Part shown: positions 36,301 to 44,736 of the stretch, one piece after another | How positions within the stretch are numbered: the first letter of the stretch is position 1 | How the letters are laid out: every line of letters begins with the position of its first letter | DNA from: Paraburkholderia rhynchosiae | GTDB taxonomy: Bacteria; Pseudomonadota; Gammaproteobacteria; Burkholderiales; Burkholderiaceae | Assembly: GCF_002879865.1 (NCBI RefSeq) | Contig: NZ_PNXY01000027.1 | Span: 1 to 64,000 of the forward strand | Direction: 5' to 3' | Length of the DNA: 64,000 nucleotides | The notes under the pieces: model-generated | Seen by the model: only the letters and a program-made list of their open reading frames with translations | What the model was told of the DNA's origin: nothing | Databases searched by the model: none | Made by a program: the position numbers and the translations under genes

Positions 36301-36638
36301 TGAAGAAAAACGCGATCATGATGGTGGACTTCGCGATCGAAGCGTCGCGGCAAGGCCGGTCGTCGCGCGATGCGATTCACGAGGCATGCCTGCTGCGTTT
36401 CCGTCCGATCATGATGACCACGTTCGCCGCGATGCTCGGCGCGTTGCCGCTCGCGTTCGGACGCGGCGAAGGCGCGGAGTTGCGCGCGCCGCTCGGCATT
36501 GCGATTGTCGGCGGTCTGATTGTGAGCCAGATGCTGACCTTGTACACGACACCGGTGGTTTATCTTTATATGGACCGGATTCGCGTGCGATGGGAGTCGA
36601 GAAAGGCTCGTAGAACCGGCATTGCTCCATCTGCGTGA
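33312..36638 (+). CDS. mdtC: RND multidrug transporter subunit (MdtC-like) with a Ser/Thr/Ala-rich insertion
   Basis: 1108 aa from the ATG at 33312, four bases after the mdtB stop. The pump motifs ATGFVVDDAIVVLENISRH and GVILLIGIVKKNAIMMVDFA are present. It is about 80 residues longer than E. coli MdtC because of a low-complexity segment at about residues 770-852 (bases 35620-35870), rich in Ser, Thr, Ala and Gly. The segment lies just before the conserved VPLSAIASF strand of the second periplasmic loop. The reading frame is clean on both sides, so it is a real insertion, probably an exposed loop. Substrates of the pump are unknown; no outer-membrane channel gene follows. Confidence 0.93.
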   Translation: MNLSRPFISRPVATTLLAIGIALSGIFAFTKLPVAPLPQVDFPTISIQASLPGASPNTVATSVASPLERHLGSIADVTEMTSMSSVGSTRITMQFGLNRNIDGAARDVQAAINAARADLPASLRSNPTYHKVNPADAPIMILALTSDTLTAGQLYDSAATVLQQSLSQVEGVGEVDVSGSANPAVRVELEPQALFHYGIGLEDVRAALAAANANSPKGSIEFGPNRVQIYTNDQASKASQYRDLVIAYRNGSAVKLSDVAEVVDSVEDLRNLGLFNGKRSVLVILYRQPGANIIETVDRVTAMLPQLHASLPADVDISPTSDRSVTIRSSLKDTEYTLMIAVALVVMVVFLFLRNWRATLIPSVAVPISIIGTFGAMYLLGFSIDNLSLMALTIATGFVVDDAIVVLENISRHIENGVPRMKAAFLGAREVGFTVMSISISLVAVFLPILLMGGIVGRLFREFALTLSLAIGVSLIVSLTLTPMMCSRLLREPHEQKEEGRFGRWLERGFMSMQRGYERTLGWALLHPRLILAILLATIGLNIWLYIIVPKGFFPQQDTGRLVGGIQADQSTSFQAMKGKFAQMMDIVGKNPAVDSVVGFTGGRQTNSGFMFVSLKPKSERKLSADQVIQQLRAPLGDVAGARTFLQSVQDIRVGGRQSNAQYQFTLLADSTPDLYLWGPKLTEALQARHELTDVNSDQQQGGLESMVTIDRASAARLGIKPAQIDNTLYDAFGQRQVSTIYNPLNQYHVVMEVAPKYWQSPDMLKQIYISTSGGSASGAQTTNAPAGTVTRSSASSSTPSSTSASSGGTAGTTASSAATIAADSARNQAINSIATSGKSSASSGAAVSTSKETMVPLSAIASFGPGNTPLSVNHQSQFVASTISFNLPPGVSLSTATQAIYETMAQIGMPATIHGSFQGTAQAFQQSMSDQPILILAALAAVYIVLGILYESYIHPLTILSTLPSAGVGALLALLLFKTEFSIIALIGVILLIGIVKKNAIMMVDFAIEASRQGRSSRDAIHEACLLRFRPIMMTTFAAMLGALPLAFGRGEGAELRAPLGIAIVGGLIVSQMLTLYTTPVVYLYMDRIRVRWESRKARRTGIAPSA

Positions 36639-36724
36639 TGGCGCTGCGTCGTGCATCCGCGGCGCACTGCTGATCAAAGAATCAGAGCCCGCCGCGCAAT
36701 GTCAGGTCGCCGGTGCACGCGGCC

Positions 36725-37189
36725 TCAAAGGTTCTGCTCCATCGCCAGCAGAAAAATCCGCTGCCATTGCCTTGCCTGCCGCGCATTGTGCATAGGCAAC
36801 AGCCACACGCCGCGTGCGGCGTCTTTGACCTTGAGCGCGACCTGCCATTGCGCCTCTCGACGCTGCACGTCGGCGCCAAGCAAATCGGCAAAAATATACG
36901 CGCCCTGCTCTGCGCCAAGACGAATCTCACATAGACGCTTGCCCGACGCGAGCCGCACCGAGCCCCAACTGCCGTCGAGCTGATGCGTCCAGTCGCCTTC
37001 GCGAAGGTTCGGCGCCACCTCTTTGCGGCGGCGCCACCAGTAAGCAACAGCGGCAATCAGCAGCAACGCGGCCAGCACCGCGACGCCGACGGCCACCGCC
37101 ATGCCGAAAGCTGCCTGCAGCGCATCGAACACGCGCACCGCCCCGTACACCAGCGCGATCAGCGCCAACAGTCCAACCAGAATCGGCAT
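36725..37189 (-). CDS. Hypothetical inner-membrane protein with a C-terminal soluble domain
   Basis: 154 aa. Two hydrophobic helices at the N-terminus (about residues 2-20 and 28-52) are followed by a WWRRRK positive stretch and a soluble domain of about 95 residues (GDWTHQLDGSWGSVRLASGK and then CEIRLGAEQGAYIFADLLG). I do not recognise a family. Codon use is like that of its neighbours. It starts 23 bp downstream of the peroxiredoxin stop on the same strand, so the two are probably co-transcribed. Confidence 0.72.
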   Translation of the reverse strand: MPILVGLLALIALVYGAVRVFDALQAAFGMAVAVGVAVLAALLLIAAVAYWWRRRKEVAPNLREGDWTHQLDGSWGSVRLASGKRLCEIRLGAEQGAYIFADLLGADVQRREAQWQVALKVKDAARGVWLLPMHNARQARQWQRIFLLAMEQNL

Positions 37190-37212
37190 TGCGAGCTCTC
37201 GACAAAAAATCC

Positions 37213-37776
37213 CTAAGGCTGCTTATGCGCCGCGGCCCAATTCTTCACGGCCTTCAAGGTGTTCTCGACGTGCTTCTCCGGTGAAAGGCTCGTGTACTCG
37301 TAGATGATCTTGCCGTCCGGCGCGATCACGTACGACACGCGATTGGCCATCGAACTATGCATCGGGAAACCGGCGTCGTATGCGCCGATGACCTTCGACT
37401 CCGCGTCCGCCGCAACGGGGAATTTACTGCGGCACTCGCTTACGGAGAACTTCGTCAACGTGGCGATGTTGTCGTGCGAGACACCAATCACACTTGCGCC
37501 GTATTTCTTGTACTCGTCCACCGCTTCGGCGAATTCATGTGCTTCGATCGTGCAGCCCTTCGTGAAAGCCGCCGGATAGAAGTACAGCACGACCGGCCCT
37601 TTCTTCAGCTCGTCGGCAAGCGAATACGTGTACGTCTTGCCGCCAAGCGATGCTTGCGCGGTGAACTGCGGAGCCGCATCGCCGGGCTTGAGCGTCGCGC
37701 AAGCCGTCAACGAATACGCTGCAAGCGCCACCGAGACGGCAGCCGCCAGCGCCGCCGGTATGAGTTTTCTCTTCAT
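37213..37776 (-). CDS. Exported peroxiredoxin (AhpC/TSA, BCP-like)
   Basis: 187 aa from the ATG at 37776, with AAAGGA eight bases upstream. The N-terminus (MKRKLIPAALAAAVSVALAA) is a signal peptide, with LTAC as a possible lipoprotein cleavage site. The peroxidatic Cys is in FYPAAFTKGCTIEAHEF, matching PxxxTxxC. The second Cys of PrxQ/BCP enzymes, five residues further, is absent; another Cys lies in SVSECRSKF. It should reduce peroxides in the envelope, likely by a 1-Cys or atypical mechanism. Most BCP proteins are cytoplasmic. Confidence 0.86.
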   Translation of the reverse strand: MKRKLIPAALAAAVSVALAAYSLTACATLKPGDAAPQFTAQASLGGKTYTYSLADELKKGPVVLYFYPAAFTKGCTIEAHEFAEAVDEYKKYGASVIGVSHDNIATLTKFSVSECRSKFPVAADAESKVIGAYDAGFPMHSSMANRVSYVIAPDGKIIYEYTSLSPEKHVENTLKAVKNWAAAHKQP

Positions 37777-37960
37777 CTGCTGATCCTTTGAGCGTCGATA
37801 CGCACGGTTGCCGACACGAGTCCACGGCCGCGCTGCCCGGCCCGCATGAAGCGGCATCGAGTGACATCATGCGGGATCGAGCGGCGGCCTCACGCTCTAT
37901 TGGACCACGTACCCGGCAAATACGTGCGGACGCGTCGCAGGATGCAAACGTTGTCGGCGA

Positions 37961-39298
37961 TCAGGCGGCCGCTTCCTCGACATGCGCGCCGAACCACGCT
38001 GCCGCGGACAGGTTGAGCTCGGCCAGCACCTCCGGCGTCAGCGCGGCGAAACCGGGCGGCGCATCGGGACCGATCGCGATCGATGCCGCGTCCGCGCCCT
38101 CGCCGGCCGCCTCCGCGATGCGCAACAACGTCCCGAGCGGCCCGGAGCGCGAGACGATTGCCTCGCGAATCTGCGGCGCGAGGCCGAGCTTTTCGAGCAC
38201 GGCCTTCGGCGTGCTGCCCAGCAGCACGTGCACCAGAGAAAAGATTCCGGTCATGAATGCGGCATCGGTGAATTCGTCGTCGGCGGGACGCATCCAGCCT
38301 GCCGCCAGTTCCATGAAGCGCGAGCGGGTGCCGGCCAGTTGCACGAGCGGATCGGCGCGCCACGGCAGATCGCCGCTGTCCGCGTAAAGCAGCAGTTGCG
38401 CCCAGCGCGCAATCTGCCGCGTGCCTGTGGCGATGATCGCCTCGCGCAACGACGCGATGTTGCGCCCCAGACCGAACGCGCTGGAGTTCACGAGGCGCAG
38501 CAATTGCACGACCACGCTCGGATTCAGCTTCAGTTCGGCTTCGAGTTCGATAATGCCCGCATCGCGCGACAGCAGCGCGAGCAGACGCAGCAACGCGGGG
38601 CGCGGCGAGCGGTTGCGCGGCGCGGCCAGCACCTGCGGGCGCGCGAAAAAGTATCCCTGGAACAGATCGAAGCCGAGTTCGCGAGCGAGCGCGAAGTCCT
38701 CGCGCGTCTCGATTTTTTCGGCGATCAGCGTCTTGCCGTGGCCGCGCATGGCCGCGGCGAGTTCCGCGAGATGCGCACGCCCGGTTTGCAGGAAGTCGAT
38801 CTTGACGATGTCCGCATGCGGCAGCATGGCGAGCAGTTCGTCCGAGAGTTCGGTCACGTCGTCGAGCGCGACCTGGAAACCGGTGCGGCGCAGCTCGGTC
38901 AGCCGGCGTGCGAGTTGCGCGTCGAACTTCACGGTTTCGAGGATTTCGAGCACGAAGCGCTCAGGCGGCATCACGTGGACGATGTCGTCGAAGAGCATCG
39001 CCCGGTCGATATTGACGAAGCCGCGATGCTGCCCAAGTACGGCGGGCACACCGATCCCGCCGAGCGCGCGCGCCACCACCTGCGCCGTCGCCTGAGCGTC
39101 GTCGGTGACTTCGGCATAGTTGTGCGCGCCGGCTCGAAACAGCAATTCGTACGCGTTGAGCGCACCCTCGCGATCGAGGATCGGCTGCCGGCCCAGGTAG
39201 ACGAACTGCGCGGCGGACGCCGGGTCGGCATCCTCGCCGGATGAGTCGCGCACCTCGATGCGCCGGCCGGCGGCCCGGACCAAATGAAGTTCAGACAT
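37961..39298 (-). CDS. EAL-HDOD signalling protein with degenerate EAL domain
   Basis: 445 aa. The N-terminal EAL-like domain (about residues 30-240) has YELLFR instead of EALxR and LDDVTELSD instead of DDFGTG, while VKIDFLQTG, AEKIET and FQGYFFARP remain. It is therefore probably not a working c-di-GMP phosphodiesterase. The C-terminal HDOD domain (about 245-420) contains ELKLNPSVVVQLLRLVNSSA and ARWAQLLLYAD. This resembles the YuxH/CdgJ class, which acts through protein contacts in motility or stress signalling. It is divergent from the GGDEF/EAL gene. Confidence 0.9.
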   Translation of the reverse strand: MSELHLVRAAGRRIEVRDSSGEDADPASAAQFVYLGRQPILDREGALNAYELLFRAGAHNYAEVTDDAQATAQVVARALGGIGVPAVLGQHRGFVNIDRAMLFDDIVHVMPPERFVLEILETVKFDAQLARRLTELRRTGFQVALDDVTELSDELLAMLPHADIVKIDFLQTGRAHLAELAAAMRGHGKTLIAEKIETREDFALARELGFDLFQGYFFARPQVLAAPRNRSPRPALLRLLALLSRDAGIIELEAELKLNPSVVVQLLRLVNSSAFGLGRNIASLREAIIATGTRQIARWAQLLLYADSGDLPWRADPLVQLAGTRSRFMELAAGWMRPADDEFTDAAFMTGIFSLVHVLLGSTPKAVLEKLGLAPQIREAIVSRSGPLGTLLRIAEAAGEGADAASIAIGPDAPPGFAALTPEVLAELNLSAAAWFGAHVEEAAA

Positions 39299-39594
39299 GT
39301 ATCATCGGTGCAGCTTTCGAAGAGTTGCGCGGCAGCGGCGCACCGTCACCGCACAAGGGGTTTGCCGTATTAACGGACAACGGGCAGTCGCACTTTAACC
39401 GAATCGGCCGGAACCCGGCGCCAAGGCGCGCCGTCTTCCCTTACAGGATCTTTTTCTTGCGCGCCGGCTAAAGATTTCGGAGCGCAGGTCGTTATCTTGT
39501 TCTGATGGGGCGGCCTGATACCTTCCGACCGCTTTCACCAGGCGAATAGCAAGCCGCTCCGCCTGCAGACGAATACAGGTTGCCAGCGACAAAC

Positions 39595-41409
39595 ATGGAA
39601 GCGAACAGGATCACCGCGCCCCGCCGGGGCTCCTTGCGCACGGTCGTGAGCCGGCTTCTTGCACGCGGCCGGCGCGCGGACGACAAGGTGCAAACGGGCC
39701 CCGCCCGCACGCCGCAACTGGAGCAGGTGGTCGGCGCCGTCGACCTGCTGGCGCACGTGGATAGCGAACTGCGCTTTATCTATGTGTCCGACGCCAGCCT
39801 GCGCTTCATCGGCTATCACCGCGAGTATCTCGAGACGATCACGCTGCATGAACTGGTGGCGCAGGCCGACGTAGCGCGCCTCGACGCGCTGCTCGCCCGC
39901 GCGTCGGCTTCGGGCAATGTCGAGAAAGCCACGCTCGGGCTCATCAAGTCGCTGACCTACCCGATCACTGTCGAGTTGCGCGTGGTGCGCAACAGCCATC
40001 ACGGCGTCGAAGGCTATGCGATCGCCGGCTTCGACGTGTCCGCCTGGCGCGCCAGCGAGGAGCGCCTTATCCAGGCGCTGCATCTGGACCGCCTGACCAA
40101 CCTCGCCAATCAATCCGCGCTGATTCCCGCGGTGCTCGAGGCTCAACGGCAGGCCGACGCGCATGGCACGCCGGCCGCGCTGCTGCTGCTCGACATCGAC
40201 GATTATCAGCGTGTGAACCGCGCGCTCGGCTACGACGCCGGCGATGAAATGCTGCGCGACACGGCGCGGCGTCTGCTCAACATGACGAGCCCGACCGAGA
40301 CCGTGGCGCGCGTGGCAAGCGACGAGTTCGCGATTCTCGTGAAGCCCGCCGCCAACCGCACCGACGCGGCCGCCGCCGCCGAGGCGCTGGCGCGGCGTCT
40401 GTTGACCGCGATCCAGCAGCCCTATGTATTCAGCGGCCAGCAGGTGCATCTGTCGGCGAGCATCGGCATTGCGCTCTATCCGGACGTGCGCCATGCCAAC
40501 GACACCGCCGCGCACGACACGCATCTGCTTCGCTGGGCCGACCACGCGTTGTTGCAAGCCAAGGCGGCCGGCGGCAACACGCTGGCGTTCTATGTGCCCG
40601 ACGATAATCCCGCCGACGCGGAGCGCCTGAAGCTGGAGGCGGATCTCTACGACGGGGTTCGCAACGGCGAGTTCTCGCTGCACTTCCAGCCAATCACGAG
40701 CAGCCGCACGCACGGGGTGGTCGGGGTCGAGGCGTTGATCCGCTGGCTGCATCCGGTGCATGGCCTCGTGCCGCCGTCGATGTTCATTCCGCTCGCGGAG
40801 TCGATCGGCCTCATCAACTTTCTCGGCAACTGGGTGTTGAAGGTCGCCTGCATGCAGTTGATCCAGTGGGACGCGAAGGGCATTTCGCTGCAATACGTCG
40901 CGGTCAATGTGTCGCCGCAGCAGTTCCGCGATCCGCGTTTCAAGGACGCCGTGCGCGAAGCGATCAACCTGACTGGCATCGACCCGCGGCGTCTCGTGTT
41001 CGAGATCACCGAAAGCCTGCTGATGCACGACCCGGCGCACGCCAAGGTGTTGCTGGAGGACCTGACGGCGATGGGCATCCGCTTCGCCGTCGACGATTTC
41101 GGCACCGGCTATTCGAGCCTGGCTTACCTGCAACGGTTTCCCCTTGCAAAGCTCAAGATCGACAGGAGTTTTGTCGAGAATCTGCTAACCTCCCGAAACG
41201 ATCAGGCGATCGTCAGCGCGGTGGTCGGCCTCGCCCAGACCCTCGACCTCGAACTGGTTGCCGAGGGCGTTGAAACGGAAGCGCAGCGCACCGTGCTCAC
41301 CGAGATGGGATGCGACCACATACAGGGATGGCTCGTCTGCAAGGCGTTGCCCTCCGACGAACTGGCGCAGCGTTTCGAAGCGCGCTCGCTTCATCTGCAC
41401 AGCGCATAG
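39595..41409 (+). CDS. PAS-GGDEF-EAL protein; degenerate GGDEF, complete EAL
   Basis: 604 aa from the ATG at 39595. A PAS-like segment (about residues 45-160: LRFIYVSDASLRFIGYHREY) precedes the GGDEF domain, in which the signature is ASDEF (VARVASDEFAILV), so diguanylate cyclase activity is unlikely. The EAL domain (about 345-595) retains EALIRWLHPVHG, VAVNVSPQQFRD, FEITES, AVDDFGTGYSSLAYL, LKIDRSFV and AEGVETEAQ, all residues needed for c-di-GMP hydrolysis. It is probably a phosphodiesterase whose GGDEF part may bind GTP as an allosteric input. No membrane helix is evident. Confidence 0.93.
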   Translation: MEANRITAPRRGSLRTVVSRLLARGRRADDKVQTGPARTPQLEQVVGAVDLLAHVDSELRFIYVSDASLRFIGYHREYLETITLHELVAQADVARLDALLARASASGNVEKATLGLIKSLTYPITVELRVVRNSHHGVEGYAIAGFDVSAWRASEERLIQALHLDRLTNLANQSALIPAVLEAQRQADAHGTPAALLLLDIDDYQRVNRALGYDAGDEMLRDTARRLLNMTSPTETVARVASDEFAILVKPAANRTDAAAAAEALARRLLTAIQQPYVFSGQQVHLSASIGIALYPDVRHANDTAAHDTHLLRWADHALLQAKAAGGNTLAFYVPDDNPADAERLKLEADLYDGVRNGEFSLHFQPITSSRTHGVVGVEALIRWLHPVHGLVPPSMFIPLAESIGLINFLGNWVLKVACMQLIQWDAKGISLQYVAVNVSPQQFRDPRFKDAVREAINLTGIDPRRLVFEITESLLMHDPAHAKVLLEDLTAMGIRFAVDDFGTGYSSLAYLQRFPLAKLKIDRSFVENLLTSRNDQAIVSAVVGLAQTLDLELVAEGVETEAQRTVLTEMGCDHIQGWLVCKALPSDELAQRFEARSLHLHSA

Positions 41410-41500
41410 CGGTGCGGGTCAAGCGCTTACGCAGCGACACAAGCCGGCTTCATGCCGGCGTGGCATTCATTGGAACATGTATGGCTTTTGCGGGACTCAC

Positions 41501-42958
41501 ATGGTAAAGGCGGCGGTGCTCGACCGGCTCTGGACGCGAATGAGCGAGCGCGGCGATTTCCCCATGCTGTCGCAATCGTTGCGCACCACCATGACGGCGA
41601 TGAACAACGACGACCTCGACTTCACCGGCCTCGTGCAGGTGGTGCTCTCGGACTTCGCGCTGACGCAAAAGGTGCTGCGGCTCGCGAACTCGGCCATGTA
41701 TATGGCGTTCGGCGGCAACATCACCACGGTATCGCGCGCGCTGATGGTGCTCGGCATGGACGCCGTCGGCCATCTCGTCGTCGGCCTGAAAATCGTCGAT
41801 CACTTTCATCACAGCGCGCCGCGCCGCATCGACGCGAAGCTCGAACTGAATCGCACGCTGCTGTCGGGATGCGTTGCGCGCAAGCTGACCGAACGCGGCG
41901 ATCTGCGTGCCGGCGAGGAAGCCGTGGTCTGCACGCTGATGCGGCAGATCGGCAAGCTGCTGGTGGTGTTCTATCTCGACGCCGAATGGGATCAGATACG
42001 CCGGCACATCGAAACCGGCACGCTGGAAGCGGAGGCGTGCGTGCTGGTCCTCGGCGTGACCTTCGACGAAATCGGCGCGGAAGCCGCAGTGCGCTGGCGC
42101 CTGCCCGACATGATCCGCTCGGGCATGGGCGAGTTCGATCCGCAGGACACCGAGCAGCCACGCCAGGTGCAGTGGCTGCGCGCCATCACCAATTACTCGA
42201 CGGCGGTCGCGGACGTTCTCACGCAGCAGAACGTGCCCGACTTCGAGCGCGAGGAACGCATCGCGGAACTCGCGCAGGAATATAGCCGCGCGCTCAACAC
42301 CGATCCGGAAGTGCTGCTCGCGATGAGCGTCGCACTGGCCCGCGAGGAAGGCGGCGACGGCGTGATGCGCGAGATAGTCGAGTTGCGCGCGAACGCCGAT
42401 GCAATGGCGCGTGAGGCGCTAGACCCGGAAGCGCGCATCGCGGCGGGCGTCGAAGATCTGCGCGCCCTGCCCGACAGCAGCTCGCTCACGCCGGCGCTCG
42501 GCATGGCCTCGGAAACCGTGCTCGCGGCGCTCGGCTTCGCGCGGACGGTGGTGTTCGTCAAGCACAGCAACGGCACCTTCCGCGCGCGCCTGGGGCTCGG
42601 CCCGAAGATCGATGCGGCGCTCCCGAAGCTCACATTCAGCTCGGCCTTCGAGCCTGACGTGTTTCATCTTGCCATCGCAAACTCGGTGGGCATCTTCATA
42701 GAAAACGCGCGCGAGCCGAAGATGGTGGCGCGGCTGCCCGAATGGTTCCGCCGTTCATTCGACGACGCCCGCGCCTTCGTGCTGCTACCAGTCGTGGATG
42801 AGACCGACCAGACTGTTGCACTGCTTTACGGCGACTGGTCGCATACTCAGGAGCCACGCCGCATCTCCCAGAAAGAGATGAGCGTGCTGAATGAACTGGC
42901 CAGGGAGTTAGGCCGTTTTTTCGGCCTGGGGCAGATGCGGGAAATGGAGACGATGTAA
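41501..42958 (+). CDS. HDOD-domain protein with a C-terminal GAF-like region
   Basis: About 485 aa from the ATG at 41501; an ATG at 41477 is an alternative, and the longer open frame overlapping the previous gene is not supported. The HDOD domain (about residues 20-220) includes GLVQVVLSDFALTQKVLRLA and then NSAMYM, and GMDAVGHLVVGLKIVDHFHH, but lacks full HD phosphohydrolase metal ligands. The C-terminal 160 residues look like a GAF-type sensory fold (ALGFARTVVFVKHSNGTFRA). It follows the c-di-GMP phosphodiesterase by about 90 bp on the same strand, so a shared signalling role is plausible. Confidence 0.87.
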   Translation: MVKAAVLDRLWTRMSERGDFPMLSQSLRTTMTAMNNDDLDFTGLVQVVLSDFALTQKVLRLANSAMYMAFGGNITTVSRALMVLGMDAVGHLVVGLKIVDHFHHSAPRRIDAKLELNRTLLSGCVARKLTERGDLRAGEEAVVCTLMRQIGKLLVVFYLDAEWDQIRRHIETGTLEAEACVLVLGVTFDEIGAEAAVRWRLPDMIRSGMGEFDPQDTEQPRQVQWLRAITNYSTAVADVLTQQNVPDFEREERIAELAQEYSRALNTDPEVLLAMSVALAREEGGDGVMREIVELRANADAMAREALDPEARIAAGVEDLRALPDSSSLTPALGMASETVLAALGFARTVVFVKHSNGTFRARLGLGPKIDAALPKLTFSSAFEPDVFHLAIANSVGIFIENAREPKMVARLPEWFRRSFDDARAFVLLPVVDETDQTVALLYGDWSHTQEPRRISQKEMSVLNELARELGRFFGLGQMREMETM

Positions 42959-43087
42959 AGACGTGGCGTGATCGTTGATCACGGTGCGTGAGTTTCCAGT
43001 TTTTGTATTTGCCCGACGCCTGATTGTAGACGCCAGATTCGCGATGCCGGCCCGCACAGCATGCCGGCATTCTGTCGATTCGCGGCG

Positions 43088-44473
43088 TCAATCCTCGATT
43101 CTTTCCAACCCTTCCGCGCTGCGGTCCGCCACGCCTGCCCAGGCGCCCGCCGCGAGTCCCATCTGGGCGAGCTCTTCCACCGTCAACGGCGCAAGCTGTA
43201 CGCAGAGCGCGGCAAGCTCGTCCCACGCGCCGTTTTCCAGCGCTTCGACGGTGCTCAGCAACAAACCGAGCACGCCCTCGCGTTGCAGAATCGCCGCCTG
43301 GATCGGACGCGACAGCGTCAGCACATTCAACGTGCTTTCGAGCGAGCCGCCGAACACCGCGTCGACGAAAGAAAACACGCCGGTCAGAAACGCCGCGTCG
43401 GCTTCGTCGCGGCCGGCTTCGGGCAAGCGTTCGATCGCCAGTTCCATGAAACGCGCGCGAGTGGCCGCGAGTTGCAGCAAGGGATCGTCCTCGAGCGCGA
43501 CCTTGCGGCCGTCCGCGTAAAGCAGTAACTGCGTCCAGCGCGCGATGCGGTCGGTGCCCGTTGCGTTGATCGCGTCGCGTAGCGTCGTCACCTTATGACC
43601 GACCGCGAGCCCGCTCGAATTCGCGAGCTTCATCAGATGCATGACCAGCACCGGATTGAGCTTCAGTTCGGCTTCGAGCTGCGCGACTGTTGGATCGCCC
43701 GCCAGCAATTGCAGTAGATTCAGCAGCGCATGGCGCGGCGCGCTCACGCGGCGCGTCGTCGAGGTCTGCGCACGCGCGAAGAAATAGCCCTGGAAGCGGT
43801 CGAAGCCGAGCTCTTGCGCCGTTTCAAAATCGGCCTGAGCATCGAGCCCGGATGCGATCAACAGCTTGCCCGCCGACTTGAGCACGCTCGTCAGCTTGGG
43901 TAGCAGCGCGGCGGGCGCACGCATGAGATCGATCTTGATGGCTTCTGCGTACGGCAGCAGCTTCGCGAAGGTCTCGTTGGGCTGGGTCACGTCATCGAGC
44001 ACGAAACGATAACGCCGGCCATGCAGCTGGATGATGCGGGCGATCAGTTCCTCGTCGACTGCCATGTTCGGCGACAGCTCGAACAGGAAGCGCTCGGCGG
44101 GCAACCGCTGGATCGCGTCGTCGAACAGCATTTCGCGGCTCGTGTCGACATAGGCCGGGTGCCCCGTCAGCGCGCCGCGCACATTGCCCTCTATCAGTCC
44201 GCGGATGATCGCGCTCGCGGCGCGCTGCGCGGGCGTGGGCGCGCGGCCTGGCCTGTCGCCGCTCGCCTGTTCCTCTTCCTCTGGAATGTCTGCAATGTCG
44301 GGGTCGGCATCGGACAGCGCCTCTGCCAGCAATTCCGGCGCGCGCACCTTCACTTCGTAACCGCACAGCATGCCGTCCCGATTGAGGATGGGCTGCCGCG
44401 CGAAGCTGGCATTCAATTGCGCCTCGTCCGTGGCGCCGGTACGGCTCCGATTTTCGACTGCGATGGTGCTCAT
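43088..44473 (-). CDS. Second EAL-HDOD protein, strongly degenerate EAL
   Basis: 461 aa, organised like the gene at 37961-39298. In the EAL-like half, YEVKVRAP replaces EALxR, LDDVTQPNE replaces DDFGTG, and the AExVET motif is IASGLDAQ. A hydrophilic Glu/Pro-rich insert (residues about 55-80) follows the first motif. No phosphodiesterase chemistry is expected. The HDOD half has ELKLNPVLVMHLMKLANSSG and IARWTQLLLYADG. It is convergent with the HDOD gene. The two EAL-HDOD genes flanking the GGDEF/EAL and HDOD pair look like paralogues. Confidence 0.88.
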   Translation of the reverse strand: MSTIAVENRSRTGATDEAQLNASFARQPILNRDGMLCGYEVKVRAPELLAEALSDADPDIADIPEEEEQASGDRPGRAPTPAQRAASAIIRGLIEGNVRGALTGHPAYVDTSREMLFDDAIQRLPAERFLFELSPNMAVDEELIARIIQLHGRRYRFVLDDVTQPNETFAKLLPYAEAIKIDLMRAPAALLPKLTSVLKSAGKLLIASGLDAQADFETAQELGFDRFQGYFFARAQTSTTRRVSAPRHALLNLLQLLAGDPTVAQLEAELKLNPVLVMHLMKLANSSGLAVGHKVTTLRDAINATGTDRIARWTQLLLYADGRKVALEDDPLLQLAATRARFMELAIERLPEAGRDEADAAFLTGVFSFVDAVFGGSLESTLNVLTLSRPIQAAILQREGVLGLLLSTVEALENGAWDELAALCVQLAPLTVEELAQMGLAAGAWAGVADRSAEGLERIED

Positions 44474-44684
44474 TCTGGTCCCCCGCGAGGCGCCGCCCCG
44501 GCGCTTGCTGCTGTCTTGTGGTTATCGCTGCACGGATGCGCGCGGCCTGGCTTTGTCGTCGTCGACCGCGGCGTCTGGCGATTTTAGCGCAGGCCGTCTG
44601 GTCCGGGCATGTCCAGAAAACAATATCAGCAAATAATTGGCGAGCATTCGGACCGATGAAGCGTCGAACCGCCTGAAATGCAAA

Positions 44685-44707
44685 AACGGCCGCAACTAGC
44701 GGCCGTT
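44685..44707 (-). terminator. Intrinsic terminator of the arginine/ornithine binding-protein gene
   Basis: AACGGCCGC and GCGGCCGTT form a perfect 9-bp stem with loop AACTA. On the minus strand the stem continues into a run of five T residues. It lies 30 bp after the stop of the binding-protein gene. Confidence 0.88.
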
Positions 44708-44736
44708 CCTGCTCTCAGGCACCGCCCTGCAACGCC

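Noticed and set aside
34766..36613. 615-codon plus-strand frame inside mdtC
   Set aside because: It is a +1 shadow of the pump gene, Arg/Ala/His-rich, without recognisable domains.
40300..40345. Active diguanylate cyclase site
   Set aside because: The signature reads ASDEF, without the two glycines needed for catalysis.
39535..41133. 532-codon minus-strand frame opposite the GGDEF/EAL gene
   Set aside because: Antisense shadow of a gene with clear conserved domains.
42967..42983. Terminator after the HDOD gene
   Set aside because: CGTGATC-GTT-GATCACG is a good small hairpin, but no T-run follows directly, so I do not call it as a terminator.
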